Shown here: positions 47,132-56,556 of the stretch, one piece after another | Numbering within the stretch: the first letter of the stretch is position 1 | How the letters are laid out: every line of letters starts with the position of its first letter | Assembly (NCBI RefSeq): GCF_036365825.1 | Contig: NZ_CP142675.1 | Location: 1,116,001 to 1,180,000 of the forward strand | DNA length: 64,000 bases | Direction: 5' to 3' | Source: Qipengyuania sp. HL-TH1 | GTDB taxonomy: Bacteria; Pseudomonadota; Alphaproteobacteria; Sphingomonadales; Sphingomonadaceae | Made by a program: the position numbers and the translations under genes | The notes under the pieces: generated by a model | Database searches by the model: none | What the model saw: the letters and a program-made list of their open reading frames with translations, nothing else | What the model was told of the DNA's origin: nothing

Positions 47132-48990
47132 GTGACCGGTTTCCTGATCCTGGCTTTCCTGATCCTCCTGGCCGGGGTCCTCGCGGTGCCGCTGGCCACC
47201 CGCCTCGGGCTTGGCTCGGTGCTCGGCTACCTGCTTGCAGGCATGGCGATAGCACCACTGCTCGCCGCGCTGTCGGTCGATGTCGAGGCGCTGCAGGTGT
47301 TCGCCGAATTCGGCGTGGTGATGATGCTGTTCATCATCGGGCTCGAGATGGAACCCAAGCGGCTGTGGGCGATGCGCGGCAAGCTCGCCGGGCTCGGCGG
47401 CGGGCAGGTGGTGCTGACCACGCTGGTGCTGACCGGTATCGCGCTGCTCGCCGACCAACCCTGGCAGACCGCGCTGGCGGTCGGCATGGTCCTCGCGCTC
47501 AGCTCGACCGCGATCATCGTCCAGACGCTGACCGAGAAGGGGCTGATGCGCACGCAGGGCGGCGAGGCCAGCTTCTCGGTGCTGCTGGTCCAGGATGTCG
47601 CGGTCATCCCGATCCTCGCGCTGGTACCGCTGCTCGCGCTGCCCGAGCTTGCGTCACTGGCCACAAGTCACGGCGAGGGCGGGGCGCATGGCGGGATCGA
47701 CCTCACCGCGCCCATGTCGATCTGGGTAGCGGCGGTAACGCGCGTAGGCGCGGTGGCGGCGGTGATCGCCATCGGCATCTTCGCGATCCGCCCGCTGTTC
47801 CGCTACATCGCGCGCGCCAATCTGCGCGAGCTGTTCACCGCCGCCGCGCTGGTGGTGGTGATCGGGATCGCGCTGCTGATGTCGCTGGTCGGCCTGTCGC
47901 CCGCGCTCGGTGCCTTTATCGCCGGCGTGGTGCTCGCGACCAGCGAGTACCGGCACGAGCTCGAAAGCGATATCAACCCGTTCAAGGGACTGCTGCTGGG
48001 CCTGTTCTTCATCACCGTGGGGGCGGGGATCGACTTCGGCCTCGCCGCGACGATCTGGGATTCGGTGCTGTTCTGGGCCGCGGTCACCATCGCCGCCAAG
48101 ATGGGGGTGCTGCTGGTCGTGGGCTGGCTCTACGGGCTGCGGCATCAGGCGCTGTGGCTGTTCTGCCTCAGCCTCCCGCAAGCGGGCGAGTTCGCCTTCG
48201 TGCTGATCGCCTTCGGCGTCGCCAATGCGGTCTTCGCCCCCGAGTTCGCGGCCCAGCTCTTGCTCATCGTCGCGTTGACCATGCTCGTCACCCCGCTGTT
48301 GTTCATCGCCTATGACAAGCTGATCGCGCATGCCTATTGCGCGGGGCAGGGCGACCGCGAGGCCGATGCGATCGACGAGGACAACCCGATCATCATCGCC
48401 GGGCGCGGGCGGGTCGGCGGGATTGTCGACCGGATGCTCGATGCCTCGGGCCACCGCGTCACGGTGATCGACTACAACAGCGAGCATCTCGAGGTCCTGA
48501 AGAAGTTCGGGTCTCGACCTATTACGGCGACGCCACCCGGCCCGACCTGCTCGCCAGCGCGGGGATCGAACGCGCGCGTATCCTCGTCGTGGCGCTCGAC
48601 GAGCGCGAGCAGATCGACAAGCTGGTACGCTATGCCTGCGCCAACTTCCCGCAATTGCACGTCGTCTCGCGCGCCAAGGACCGCGACCATGTCTATCACC
48701 TGTGGGCGATGGGCTGCCGCGACATCGTCCGCGAAACCTACGACAGCAGCCTGCGGATGGGCCGCTCGGTCTATGAGGCGCTGGGCTTCGATCGCCAGTC
48801 TGCCATCGCCATGGTCGAGGCCTTCGAGACGATGGACCGGACCTCGATGCGCGAGGTGGCCGATACCTACCGGCTCGACATCCCTGCCTACGAGAACGAG
48901 GAACTGCTCGCCAAGATCAGGGAACTCAAGGCCGAATGGGACCCCAAGCTGCGCGAGGCGATGGACGAGATCGCCGCGCGAGGCCGCTAG
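47132..48990 (+). pseudogene. CPA2-type K+/H+ antiporter (KefB/KefC-like), frameshifted
   Basis: Starts with GTG 47132 and encodes a 12-helix antiporter: VLGYLLAGMAIAPLLA, EFGVVMMLFIIGLEME, LSSTAIIVQTLTEKG, and LGAFIAGVVLATSEYRHELE. A C-terminal TrkA-N domain begins NPIIIAGRGRVGGIVDRML. In the middle of that Rossmann domain the frame breaks at GGG 48509-48511. The following coding pattern (STYYGDATRPDLLASAGIERARILVV through MDEIAARGR, ending 48990) is in the other frame. One added G restores a protein of about 619 residues. Likely a sequencing error, otherwise a recent loss. Confidence 0.8.
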
Positions 48991-49034
48991 ACGCAACTTG
49001 TCGGCATGACGGGCGTTGGTGGGGAAAGGAGACC

Positions 49035-49220
49035 ATGATGACCATTCCCGAACGCGATACCCCGCAAGCCCAGGACGACGCGGCGCAGGACGCCGATGAC
49101 AGCAAGACGATCAAGGATCACAAGGCATTGCAGAACCAGTCATCGATCGATCCGGAGGACTATCCGAAGGGCGACCGCAAGGCCCAGTCGCTGGTCCGCA
49201 AACCAGGCGACAAGGACTGA
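49035..49220 (+). CDS. Small acidic hypothetical protein
   Basis: A 61-residue hydrophilic protein preceded by AAAGGAG. It is rich in Asp, Gln and Lys, with no membrane helix or known motif (sample: SSIDPEDYPKGDRKAQSLVR). I recognise no family. The ribosome-binding site and the clear gap to its neighbours support it as real. A second ATG follows at 49038. Confidence 0.5.
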   Translation: MMTIPERDTPQAQDDAAQDADDSKTIKDHKALQNQSSIDPEDYPKGDRKAQSLVRKPGDKD

Positions 49221-49230
49221 CCGGGGATCG

Positions 49231-49320
49231 TGGCGGAGAGGGTGGGATTCGAACCCACGAAGGGCTTGCACCCTTGCCGGTTTTCAAGACCGGTGCATTC
49301 AACCGCTCTGCCACCTCTCC
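49231..49320 (-). tRNA. tRNA-Ser (anticodon UGA)
   Basis: Read on the minus strand, GGAGAGG (49320-49314) pairs with the acceptor 3' arm, followed by discriminator G and an encoded CCA (49233-49231). The anticodon loop CTTGAAA holds TGA. A long variable arm, typical of tRNA-Ser, and the T loop GGTTCGAATCC are present. Confidence 0.93.
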
Positions 49321-49446
49321 GCGAGCGCGGCGCTAGCTAGTCAAATCGCTGCGCCTTGTCACGCATTTCCAGGAACAGGGACGGGAGGTTTCCCGTAAAC
49401 GACGAATGACACTTGCCGTTCAGCTTCGCTCTGCGACAATCAGCGC

Positions 49447-50469
49447 ATGATTTTCCGACGCTTGCTCGCTGCCCTCGGGGCCATCGCCCTTTCGCTCCCC
49501 GCCATCCCCGCCCAGGCAAAGGAGGGCTTGAGCTTCGACGCCTACCTCCAGCTGCTCATGGCGCGGGCCAGGGCCGAAGGGGTGGGCGAGGGCACGCTCC
49601 AGCGGATGACCGCGGGGCTCGCACCCAATTACCGGGTTATCGAACTCGACCGCGGCCAACCCGGCGCGCCCACCAGCACGGGCTATCCGCCGCTCGCGCC
49701 CTACATCGCCTCGCATGTCGATGCGGCGCGCATTCGCGGCGGCCGCGACGCGCGGGCAAGCTGGTCGGGATCTTTGCGCGCGATAGAGCGTGAATATGGC
49801 GTCCCCAGCGAGGTTCTGGTCGCGATCTGGGGGCATGAAACCGCCTATGGCGCGGTGAAGGGCGGGTTCGACCTGTCGCAGGCCTTGGCAACGCTTGCCT
49901 GGGAAGGGCGCCGCCGCGAGCTTTTCTCGAGCGAGTGGGTCGCGCTGATGAAAGTGGCCGACAAGGGTTATTCGCGCGGCGAGCTCAAGGGCAGCTGGGC
50001 GGGCGCCTTCGGCAATCCGCAATTCCTGCCTTCGGTTTATTTGCGCCTTGCCGCCGACGGCAATGGCGACGGGCGCGCCGACATCATGAACAACGGCGCC
50101 GATGCGCTGGCCTCGATCGCAAACTACTTCCGCGATGCCGGGTGGCGCACCGGCCAGCCCTGGGGCGTACGCGCTTACCTGCCCTCAGGCTTCGATGTCG
50201 CTGCGCATCGCACGCGCATTGTCGCCCCGGTGTGTTCACGCGTCCATGAGCGGCACAGTGTTTACAAGACCGTGGCCGATTGGCGCGCATTAGGCGTCCA
50301 GCCCCAGCGCGCGCTCGACGAGAATACGCTCGTCACGCTGTTCCAGCCCGACGGTCCGGGAACACCGGCCTGGCTCTTAACCTCGAATTATCGGGTGATC
50401 CTCGAGTATAATTGCTCGAACTATTACGCGATGAGTGTAGGGCTGCTGGCCGATGAAATTGCCAATTAG
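49447..50469 (+). CDS. Lytic murein transglycosylase, MltB-like
   Basis: A 340-residue exported enzyme (signal peptide to about residue 24, PAQAKE) that cleaves peptidoglycan glycan strands. Marks of the SLT/MltB fold: YGVPSEVLVAIWGHETAYGAVKGGFDLSQALATLA, with the catalytic Glu in GHETAYG, then GSWAGAFGNPQFLPSVYLR and ADIMNNGADALASIANYF. It overlaps the rlpA-like gene by 17 bp, so the two are coupled. Confidence 0.88.
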   Translation: MIFRRLLAALGAIALSLPAIPAQAKEGLSFDAYLQLLMARARAEGVGEGTLQRMTAGLAPNYRVIELDRGQPGAPTSTGYPPLAPYIASHVDAARIRGGRDARASWSGSLRAIEREYGVPSEVLVAIWGHETAYGAVKGGFDLSQALATLAWEGRRRELFSSEWVALMKVADKGYSRGELKGSWAGAFGNPQFLPSVYLRLAADGNGDGRADIMNNGADALASIANYFRDAGWRTGQPWGVRAYLPSGFDVAAHRTRIVAPVCSRVHERHSVYKTVADWRALGVQPQRALDENTLVTLFQPDGPGTPAWLLTSNYRVILEYNCSNYYAMSVGLLADEIAN

Positions 50470-51448
50470 GATATCGTTCGCCTCGGTCGCGGGTCTCGCG
50501 CTGCTCAGCCTCGGCGCCTGCGCCAGCACCGCGCAGACTGCTTCCGGTCCCGTGGAGCGTTCGATCGCAAACGGACCGGCGGAGGATTATCCGGTGGTGG
50601 TCGGCGATCCGTTCACGGTTGACGGTATCACCTACACCCCCGTCGACACGATGAATTACGACCAGGTCGGCTATGCCACCGTCGACGAGCCCGGCGCTGC
50701 GGGCGTCACGGGCGCGCACCGCACATTGCCGCTGCCCAGCTATGTCGAAGTCACTGCGCTCGATACGGGGCGCACCGTGCTCGTCCGGATCGAACGGCGC
50801 GGACCGATGACCAACGACCGCCTCGTCTCGCTTTCCGAAGCGGCTTTGGCGCAGCTGGGCATTGGCGAAGGTGCGCCGGTACGGATGCGCCGGGTCAATC
50901 CCCCCGAAGAGCAACGCGCGCAGCTGCGCGCCGGGGGCGAGGCACCGCCGAGGATGGATACGCCTGCGGGCCTGCTCGAAGTGCTCAAGCGGCGTTTGCC
51001 CGAACGCGGTTCGGCGCCGCTGGGCGATGCAAGGCAGGCGCAGGTCAGTGGCATCGCGCCGGTTCCCGGTGCTATCGCCACGCTCGACCCCGACGAGGAA
51101 GCTGCAGTGGCCCCGACCCAGGACGATCCCGATAGCTCGCCGGCTCCCGCCGAAGATAGTGCGGTTACCCGCCCCGAACTGCCGATGGCGGTCGAGGGCG
51201 GCCCAGCGCGCGCACCGCTGATGGTCCCGGTGACCGCGGATGGGACCTACACGGTCCAGCTCGGGGCGTTTTCGGTCCGCGCCAATGCCGATCGGCTGGC
51301 GCGCGAGGTCCAGGGCTATGTCGAGACCAGCGGCAATCTCGCGCTTGTCCGGGTTGGCCCCTTCGCCACCCGTGGACAGGCGGAGCAGGCGCTCGCCAAG
51401 CTGCGCGAGCGCGGTTATAGCGACGCGGAAATACGTTCACTCGACTGA
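50453..51448 (+). CDS. RlpA-like lipoprotein with SPOR domain, degenerate
   Basis: A 331-residue lipoprotein (lipobox SLGACAST, Cys about 24) with a double-psi-barrel region (residues about 70-140) and a C-terminal SPOR domain (TYTVQLGAFSVRANADRLA to IRSLD) that binds denuded septal glycan. The barrel keeps AHRTLPLPSYVEVTALDTGRTV but not the GEASWYG/TANGE segment, and RLPA's NDRGPF is ERRGPM, so the catalytic Asp of active RlpA is missing. It may bind septal peptidoglycan without cutting it. Confidence 0.82.
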   Translation: MKLPIRISFASVAGLALLSLGACASTAQTASGPVERSIANGPAEDYPVVVGDPFTVDGITYTPVDTMNYDQVGYATVDEPGAAGVTGAHRTLPLPSYVEVTALDTGRTVLVRIERRGPMTNDRLVSLSEAALAQLGIGEGAPVRMRRVNPPEEQRAQLRAGGEAPPRMDTPAGLLEVLKRRLPERGSAPLGDARQAQVSGIAPVPGAIATLDPDEEAAVAPTQDDPDSSPAPAEDSAVTRPELPMAVEGGPARAPLMVPVTADGTYTVQLGAFSVRANADRLAREVQGYVETSGNLALVRVGPFATRGQAEQALAKLRERGYSDAEIRSLD

Positions 51449-51482
51449 TACGCCGCGGCTCTCGCCCGGCACGGGAGCAACC

Positions 51483-52643
51483 TTGCGTAATTGCCTGAAT
51501 TCGCTGGCTGTATTGGCAACAGCCCTCGTCGCTTCACCGCTCGGTGCACAAAGCGCCCCGAGCGCGAGGATCCCGCCCGCAGAGAATGCGCCGATCGCCT
51601 ACCTGCTCGACGCGTCGAGCGGGCAGATCCTCTACGCGCGCGATATCGACCGTCGCTTCATGCCCGCCTCGATCACGAAGGTCATGACGACCTTCCTCGC
51701 CTTCGAATGGATGGAGGAGGGGCGGCTGTTCCCGCAGCAGGTCTATGGCGTCCGGCCCGACACCTTCCGCAAGTGGCATCGCAAGGGATCGACCATGTTC
51801 CTGCCTGCCGATGCGCGGGTGACGGTTGACGATCTGCTCCACGGCGTAACCACCGTCTCGGCCAATGATGGCGCCGTCGTTCTTGCCGAAGGCGCTGCCG
51901 GATCGGTCGAAGACTGGGTCGCGGCAATGAACGCCAAGGCGCGCGATATCGGCATGGCGGATAGCCATTTCGGCAACCCCAATGGCTGGATGGACGACGG
52001 CAAGACCTTCGTCACCGCGCGCGATCTGGGGACACTGGCGCAGACCATGGTCACCCGCCATCCGACGAAATACCGCCATTTCGTCGGCGCGAAGGGCCTC
52101 AAATACAACGGGATCGAGCAACGCAACCACGACCCCATCATCGGGGTGGTACCGGGAGCGGACGGGATCAAGACCGGCTACACCAACCAGGCGGGGTTCG
52201 GCTTCCTCGGCTCGGCGCAGCGCGACGGGCGGCGGCTGGTCATGGTCGTCGCGGGCAGCCCGGGTGGGCGGGAGCGCAATGCGGCCTCGCGCCAATTCAT
52301 CGAATGGGGCTTCCAGCATTTCGACAGCCGTGTGCTGTTCACCAATGGTGCGCGCATCGCCAGCGCCCGTGTGCAACAGGGCGGCGCCGGCGAAGTCGGG
52401 CTGACCGCGGCGGGACCGGTGCGGATATCGGTGCCCAAGGGAACCGATCCCGAGGTTTCGCTGGCGCTGCGCTATGAAGGCCCGTTGCAGGCGCCGATCG
52501 CCAAGGGCGAGGAGGTGGCCGAACTGATCGTCTCGATCGAGGGTATGCCCGACCACCGCGTCCCGCTCGTCGCCAGCGAGGAGGTGCTCGAGGCAACCCT
52601 GCTCCAGCGCGTCTTCAATGCCATGCGGAGCTGGGTCGCTTGA
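51483..52643 (+). CDS. D-alanyl-D-alanine carboxypeptidase (DacA/PBP5 family)
   Basis: A 386-residue penicillin-binding carboxypeptidase that trims pentapeptides. A signal peptide covers about residues 1-22. Active-site motifs: MPASITKVM (SxxK), SANDGAVVLAE (SxN) and GIKTGYTNQAG (KTG). A PBP5_C-like beta-rich domain follows. TTG 51483 has a GGGAG six to seven bases upstream; no ATG fits the signal peptide. It overlaps tmk by 4 bp. Confidence 0.9.
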   Translation: MRNCLNSLAVLATALVASPLGAQSAPSARIPPAENAPIAYLLDASSGQILYARDIDRRFMPASITKVMTTFLAFEWMEEGRLFPQQVYGVRPDTFRKWHRKGSTMFLPADARVTVDDLLHGVTTVSANDGAVVLAEGAAGSVEDWVAAMNAKARDIGMADSHFGNPNGWMDDGKTFVTARDLGTLAQTMVTRHPTKYRHFVGAKGLKYNGIEQRNHDPIIGVVPGADGIKTGYTNQAGFGFLGSAQRDGRRLVMVVAGSPGGRERNAASRQFIEWGFQHFDSRVLFTNGARIASARVQQGGAGEVGLTAAGPVRISVPKGTDPEVSLALRYEGPLQAPIAKGEEVAELIVSIEGMPDHRVPLVASEEVLEATLLQRVFNAMRSWVA

Positions 52644-53278
52644 CCCGCGGGACATTCATCGCCTTCGAGGGCGGGGAGGGCATGGGCAAATCCACCCAGG
52701 CGCGCCTGCTTGCCGAGGACCTGCGCGAACAGGGCCATGAGGTCGAGCTGACGCGCGAACCGGGGGGTACGCCGGGTGCCGAAGAGATCCGCGCCCTGCT
52801 TCTGGCACCGCCGGGCGAGGGCTGGACGTTGGAGGCGGAAGCGCTGCTGTTCGCCGCCGCGCGCGCCGACCATGTCGCACGCCGGATCAGCCCTGCGCTC
52901 GACGCCGGCGCTTGGGTAGTGTGCGACCGCTTTCTCGATTCGAGTCGCGCCTACCAGGGGATGGCCGGGGGGCTCGGGGACGGCTGTGTCACAGCGTTGC
53001 ACGAGATCGGCAGCGCGGGCCTGCTGCCCGATCTGACGATCGTCATCGACGTCCCGCCGGCAGATGTCGCAGCACGGCTTGTGCAGCGCGATGGGGCCAC
53101 CAGCGATGCGATCGGCGGGCGCGCGGCCGACTATCACGCATCGGTCAATTCAGCGTTCCTCGAGTTTGCGCGCAGCGAGCCCGGACGCTTCGCGATCGTC
53201 GATGGCAATGGGACGGTCGAAGAGGTCCACCAGCGCGTTCTCGGTGCCGTCAAACGGCACTTCGGGACGGCTTCCTGA
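52640..53278 (+). CDS. tmk: Thymidylate kinase
   Basis: A 212-residue dTMP kinase. P-loop: FEGGEGMGKSTQARLLAEDL. TREPGGTPGAEEIR and VVCDRFLDSSRAYQGMAGGLG (DR motif) follow, then the LID. The start is TTG 52640, overlapping the dacA stop. It feeds dTTP synthesis, next to the clamp-loader gene holB. Confidence 0.94.
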   Translation: MTRGTFIAFEGGEGMGKSTQARLLAEDLREQGHEVELTREPGGTPGAEEIRALLLAPPGEGWTLEAEALLFAAARADHVARRISPALDAGAWVVCDRFLDSSRAYQGMAGGLGDGCVTALHEIGSAGLLPDLTIVIDVPPADVAARLVQRDGATSDAIGGRAADYHASVNSAFLEFARSEPGRFAIVDGNGTVEEVHQRVLGAVKRHFGTAS

Positions 53279-54228
53279 TGCTGCTCGGTCACGAGACCGC
53301 CTGGCGCGAATGGCGCGAAGCGCTCGGCGGGGAGCGGATGCATCATGCCTGGCTGCTCGCCGGTCGCCGGGGGCTTGGCAAAGCCACCTTCGCGCTGGCC
53401 GCAGCCCGCGCGCTGGTCGGCGCCGGCGAGGGGGACGCAGCGCACCATCCCGACATCCATACGCTGACCTACGGGCCCAAGGACGACAAGGAAGAGCGCA
53501 AGCGCGCCGATGGCAAGCCTTTCGAGCAGGCGCGCAGTATTCGTATCGCGCAAATCCGCGCCATGCAGACCCGCCTCAGCACCCGGCCGACCCTGGGCGA
53601 CCGCCGCGCGATCATCATCGATCCCGCCGACGACCTCGAGCGGAACGCCGCCAATGCGCTACTCAAGAGCCTCGAGGAGCCACCGGTCGGCACGTTCTTC
53701 CTCTTGGTCGCGCACAGTCCCGCACGCTTGCTCCCGACGATCCGCTCGCGCTGCCGGGTGCTACGTTTCCCGACGATTCCGGACATGGACATGGATCGCC
53801 TGCTCGCGGATCTGGCCCCCAGCGCAGACGATCTGACACGCGCGGCGGCCATCGCCGCAGCAGCCGGGTCACCCGGCGCGGCGCTCCAGTTCGTCGACAT
53901 GGAGCTCGGCAAGGTCGCACAGGCGATGCGCAATATTCTCGACCGCGGCGATCCCGATTTCCAGCTGCGCGGCACGCTCGCCGGGCTGATCGGCGCGCGG
54001 CCCGACCGCGACCGGATACGTGCCGTGCTCGAGCTGGCGCGCTCGGTCGTCGCGCAGCGGCTTGACCCCGGCCTCGCCGATCCGCGTCCGGTGATCGATA
54101 CGCATAGCGAGCTGGTCCGGCTCACGGGCGAACAGCCAACCTATAATTTCGACGCCGGATTGCTTGCGATGGAAATCGGCACCTTGCTCGCCAACGCCGC
54201 TACGGCTAGCGAGCGGGCCGATGGCTGA
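53278..54228 (+). CDS. holB: DNA polymerase III delta-prime subunit
   Basis: A 316-residue clamp-loader subunit. HHAWLLAGRRGLGKATFALAAARALV is the (non-canonical) P-loop region, and NAANALLKSLEEPPVGTFFLL and LPTIRSRCRVLRF are characteristic of delta-prime. The zinc module is not evident. The ATG shares one base with the tmk stop, the usual tmk-holB order. Confidence 0.9.
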   Translation: MLLGHETAWREWREALGGERMHHAWLLAGRRGLGKATFALAAARALVGAGEGDAAHHPDIHTLTYGPKDDKEERKRADGKPFEQARSIRIAQIRAMQTRLSTRPTLGDRRAIIIDPADDLERNAANALLKSLEEPPVGTFFLLVAHSPARLLPTIRSRCRVLRFPTIPDMDMDRLLADLAPSADDLTRAAAIAAAAGSPGAALQFVDMELGKVAQAMRNILDRGDPDFQLRGTLAGLIGARPDRDRIRAVLELARSVVAQRLDPGLADPRPVIDTHSELVRLTGEQPTYNFDAGLLAMEIGTLLANAATASERADG

Positions 54229-55780
54229 ACCCTATTATCTGACGACCGCGATCCACTATCCCAATGGCAAGCCGCATATCGGCCATGCCTATGAGACGAT
54301 CGCGGCCGACGTAATCGCCCGCTTCCAGCGCCAGCAAGGGCGCGAAGTACGCTTCCAGACCGGCACCGACGAGCACGGGCTGAAGATGGCGCAGAAGGCG
54401 CGCGACCTGGACGTTACGCCGCGCGAACTGGCCGATGAAATGTCCGGATATTTCAGGGAATTGTTCGATATTTTGAACATTTCCTATGATCGCTTCATCC
54501 GCACGACCGATGCCGATCACCACCGCGCGAGCCAGGCGATCTGGCAGGCGATGGAGGCCAAGGGCGATCTCTACCTGGATCGCTACGAGGGGTGGTACTC
54601 GATCCGCGACGAAGCCTATTACGACGAGAAGGAACTGGTCGAGGGCGAAGGCGGGCAAAAACTGTCGCCGCAGGGCACGCCGGTCGAATGGACCGAGGAA
54701 GAAACCTGGTTTTTCCGCCTGTCGAACTATGCCGAGCCCCTGCTCGAATTGCTCGCCAAGCCCGGCTTCATCGAGCCGGCGAGCCGCCGCAATGAAATGA
54801 TCGCCTTCGTCGAACGCGGATTGCAGGACCTGTCGGTCAGCCGGACGAGCTTCGACTGGGGCGTGAAGGTCCCCGGCGACGACGCGCATGTGATGTATGT
54901 CTGGGTCGATGCGCTGACCAATTACATCACCGGTGTCGGCTATCCCGATGGCGGCGAGATGTGGGAGAAATTCTGGCCCGCCGACTTGCACCTGATCGGC
55001 AAGGACATCGTCCGTTTCCACACGATCTACTGGCCCGCCTTCCTGATGAGCGCCGATTTGCCGCTGCCGAAGAAGGTATTCGGACACGGCTTCCTGCTCA
55101 ATCGCGGAGTGAAGGAATCGAAATCGGCGGGCAATGTCACCGACCCGATGGAACTCGCAGAGACATTCGGCGTCGATGCGCTGCGGTACTTCCTGATGGC
55201 CGAGGTCACCTTCGGGCAGGATGGCAGCTATTCGGCAGAAGCGCTTGTAAACAAGGTGAATGCCGAACTCGCGAACAGCTTCGGCAACCTCGCGCAGCGC
55301 ACGCTGTCGATGATCGCCAAGAATATGGACGGCAAGCTCGAGAGTTTCAGCACGGCAGCGGACGACAAGGCGTTGCTAGAAAAGGTCGGCGAAGCCTGCG
55401 CCGAGATTCTGCCGCGCGAATTCGAGTGCCTCAACTTCTCGGTCGGGATCGAGGCATGGCTCAAGGCGGTTTATGCCTGCAATGCCTATGTCGACGAACA
55501 GGCGCCCTGGGCGCTCAAGAAGACCGATCCCGAACGCATGAAAGCCGTGCTGCAAACGCTGTTCATCGCCATTCGCGACCTCGCGATCGCTATCCAGCCC
55601 GTGGTCCCCGAAAAGGCCGGCGCGGTGCTCGATCAATTGGGAATTGCGGGTGACCGGCGGAACTACGCCGATCTCGCCGATACGGCATGGTTCGAAGGGC
55701 TGGCCGCTACGGGCCACACGATCGACAAACCGACCCCCGTCTTCCCGCGGCTCGAGCTGGTGCAAGAGGAGGCAGCCTGA
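54221..55780 (+). CDS. metG: Methionyl-tRNA synthetase
   Basis: A 519-residue class I synthetase of the short type (no zinc-finger knuckle, no C-terminal dimer domain). The HIGH motif is HIGHAYETIAAD within PNGKPHIGH. The second motif is read as ESKSAGN, with Glu where KMSKS usually has Met (GVKESKSAGNVTDP). The anticodon-binding helical domain follows. It overlaps holB by 8 bp and tatD by 1. Confidence 0.93.
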   Translation: MAEPYYLTTAIHYPNGKPHIGHAYETIAADVIARFQRQQGREVRFQTGTDEHGLKMAQKARDLDVTPRELADEMSGYFRELFDILNISYDRFIRTTDADHHRASQAIWQAMEAKGDLYLDRYEGWYSIRDEAYYDEKELVEGEGGQKLSPQGTPVEWTEEETWFFRLSNYAEPLLELLAKPGFIEPASRRNEMIAFVERGLQDLSVSRTSFDWGVKVPGDDAHVMYVWVDALTNYITGVGYPDGGEMWEKFWPADLHLIGKDIVRFHTIYWPAFLMSADLPLPKKVFGHGFLLNRGVKESKSAGNVTDPMELAETFGVDALRYFLMAEVTFGQDGSYSAEALVNKVNAELANSFGNLAQRTLSMIAKNMDGKLESFSTAADDKALLEKVGEACAEILPREFECLNFSVGIEAWLKAVYACNAYVDEQAPWALKKTDPERMKAVLQTLFIAIRDLAIAIQPVVPEKAGAVLDQLGIAGDRRNYADLADTAWFEGLAATGHTIDKPTPVFPRLELVQEEAA

Positions 55781-56556
55781 TGCTTGTCGATAGCCATTGC
55801 CATCTCGAATACGAAGGTCTGGTCGAAGGTCAGTCCGCAGCGCTCGACCGTGCGCGCGAGGCAGGGGTCGAGGCCTTTCTCAACATCTCCACCAAGCGGG
55901 CCGAATGGGATCAGGTCGTCGGGACCGCGCAGGCAAAGGCGGATGTCTTCGCCAGCGTGGGTATCCATCCGCATAACGCCGACGAACACCTCGACCTGAC
56001 CCGCACCGAATTGCTCGAAGCCACGCGCGATCCCAATGTTATCGGGATCGGCGAGACCGGGCTCGATTATTATTACGACCATTCCGACCGCGAAGCGCAG
56101 CAGCGGCTGTTCCGCCTCCATATCGATGTCGCGCGCGAAGTGCAGCTGCCCGTCATCATCCATACCCGCGATGCCGAGGATGATACGCTGGCGATCCTCG
56201 AGGACGAGTTGGGCAAGGGCGCTTTCCCCGCGCTGATCCACTGCTTCACCGCCTCCGCCGAATTCGGCGAGCGGGTGCTCGACCTCGGCCTGTCGGTTTC
56301 GATCTCGGGGATCGTGACCTTCAAGAACGCGAAGGATTTGCAGGCATTCGCCAAGGATATCCCGCCAGATCGGCTGCTGGTCGAAACCGACAGCCCGTTC
56401 CTTGCGCCCGTTCCGCACCGCGGCCGGCCGTGCGAGCCGGGCTTCGTGCGCGATACGGCGCAATTCCTTGCCGATCTGCGCGGGGAAAGCCTTGAGAGCC
56501 TGGCGGACTATACGACACGCAACTTCTACGCGCTCTTCAGCAAGGCGGACGCGTGA
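55780..56556 (+). CDS. TatD family metal-dependent hydrolase
   Basis: A 258-residue TIM-barrel hydrolase with metal ligands in DSHCHLEYEG, VGIHPHNADEHL, IGIGETGLDYYYDHS and HTRDAEDDTL, plus the late ETDSPFLAPVPHRG. TatD proteins are 3'-5' nucleases or deacylases. It directly follows metG, the classic metG-tatD-MBL order, and overlaps the MBL gene by 4 bp. Confidence 0.92.
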   Translation: MLVDSHCHLEYEGLVEGQSAALDRAREAGVEAFLNISTKRAEWDQVVGTAQAKADVFASVGIHPHNADEHLDLTRTELLEATRDPNVIGIGETGLDYYYDHSDREAQQRLFRLHIDVAREVQLPVIIHTRDAEDDTLAILEDELGKGAFPALIHCFTASAEFGERVLDLGLSVSISGIVTFKNAKDLQAFAKDIPPDRLLVETDSPFLAPVPHRGRPCEPGFVRDTAQFLADLRGESLESLADYTTRNFYALFSKADA

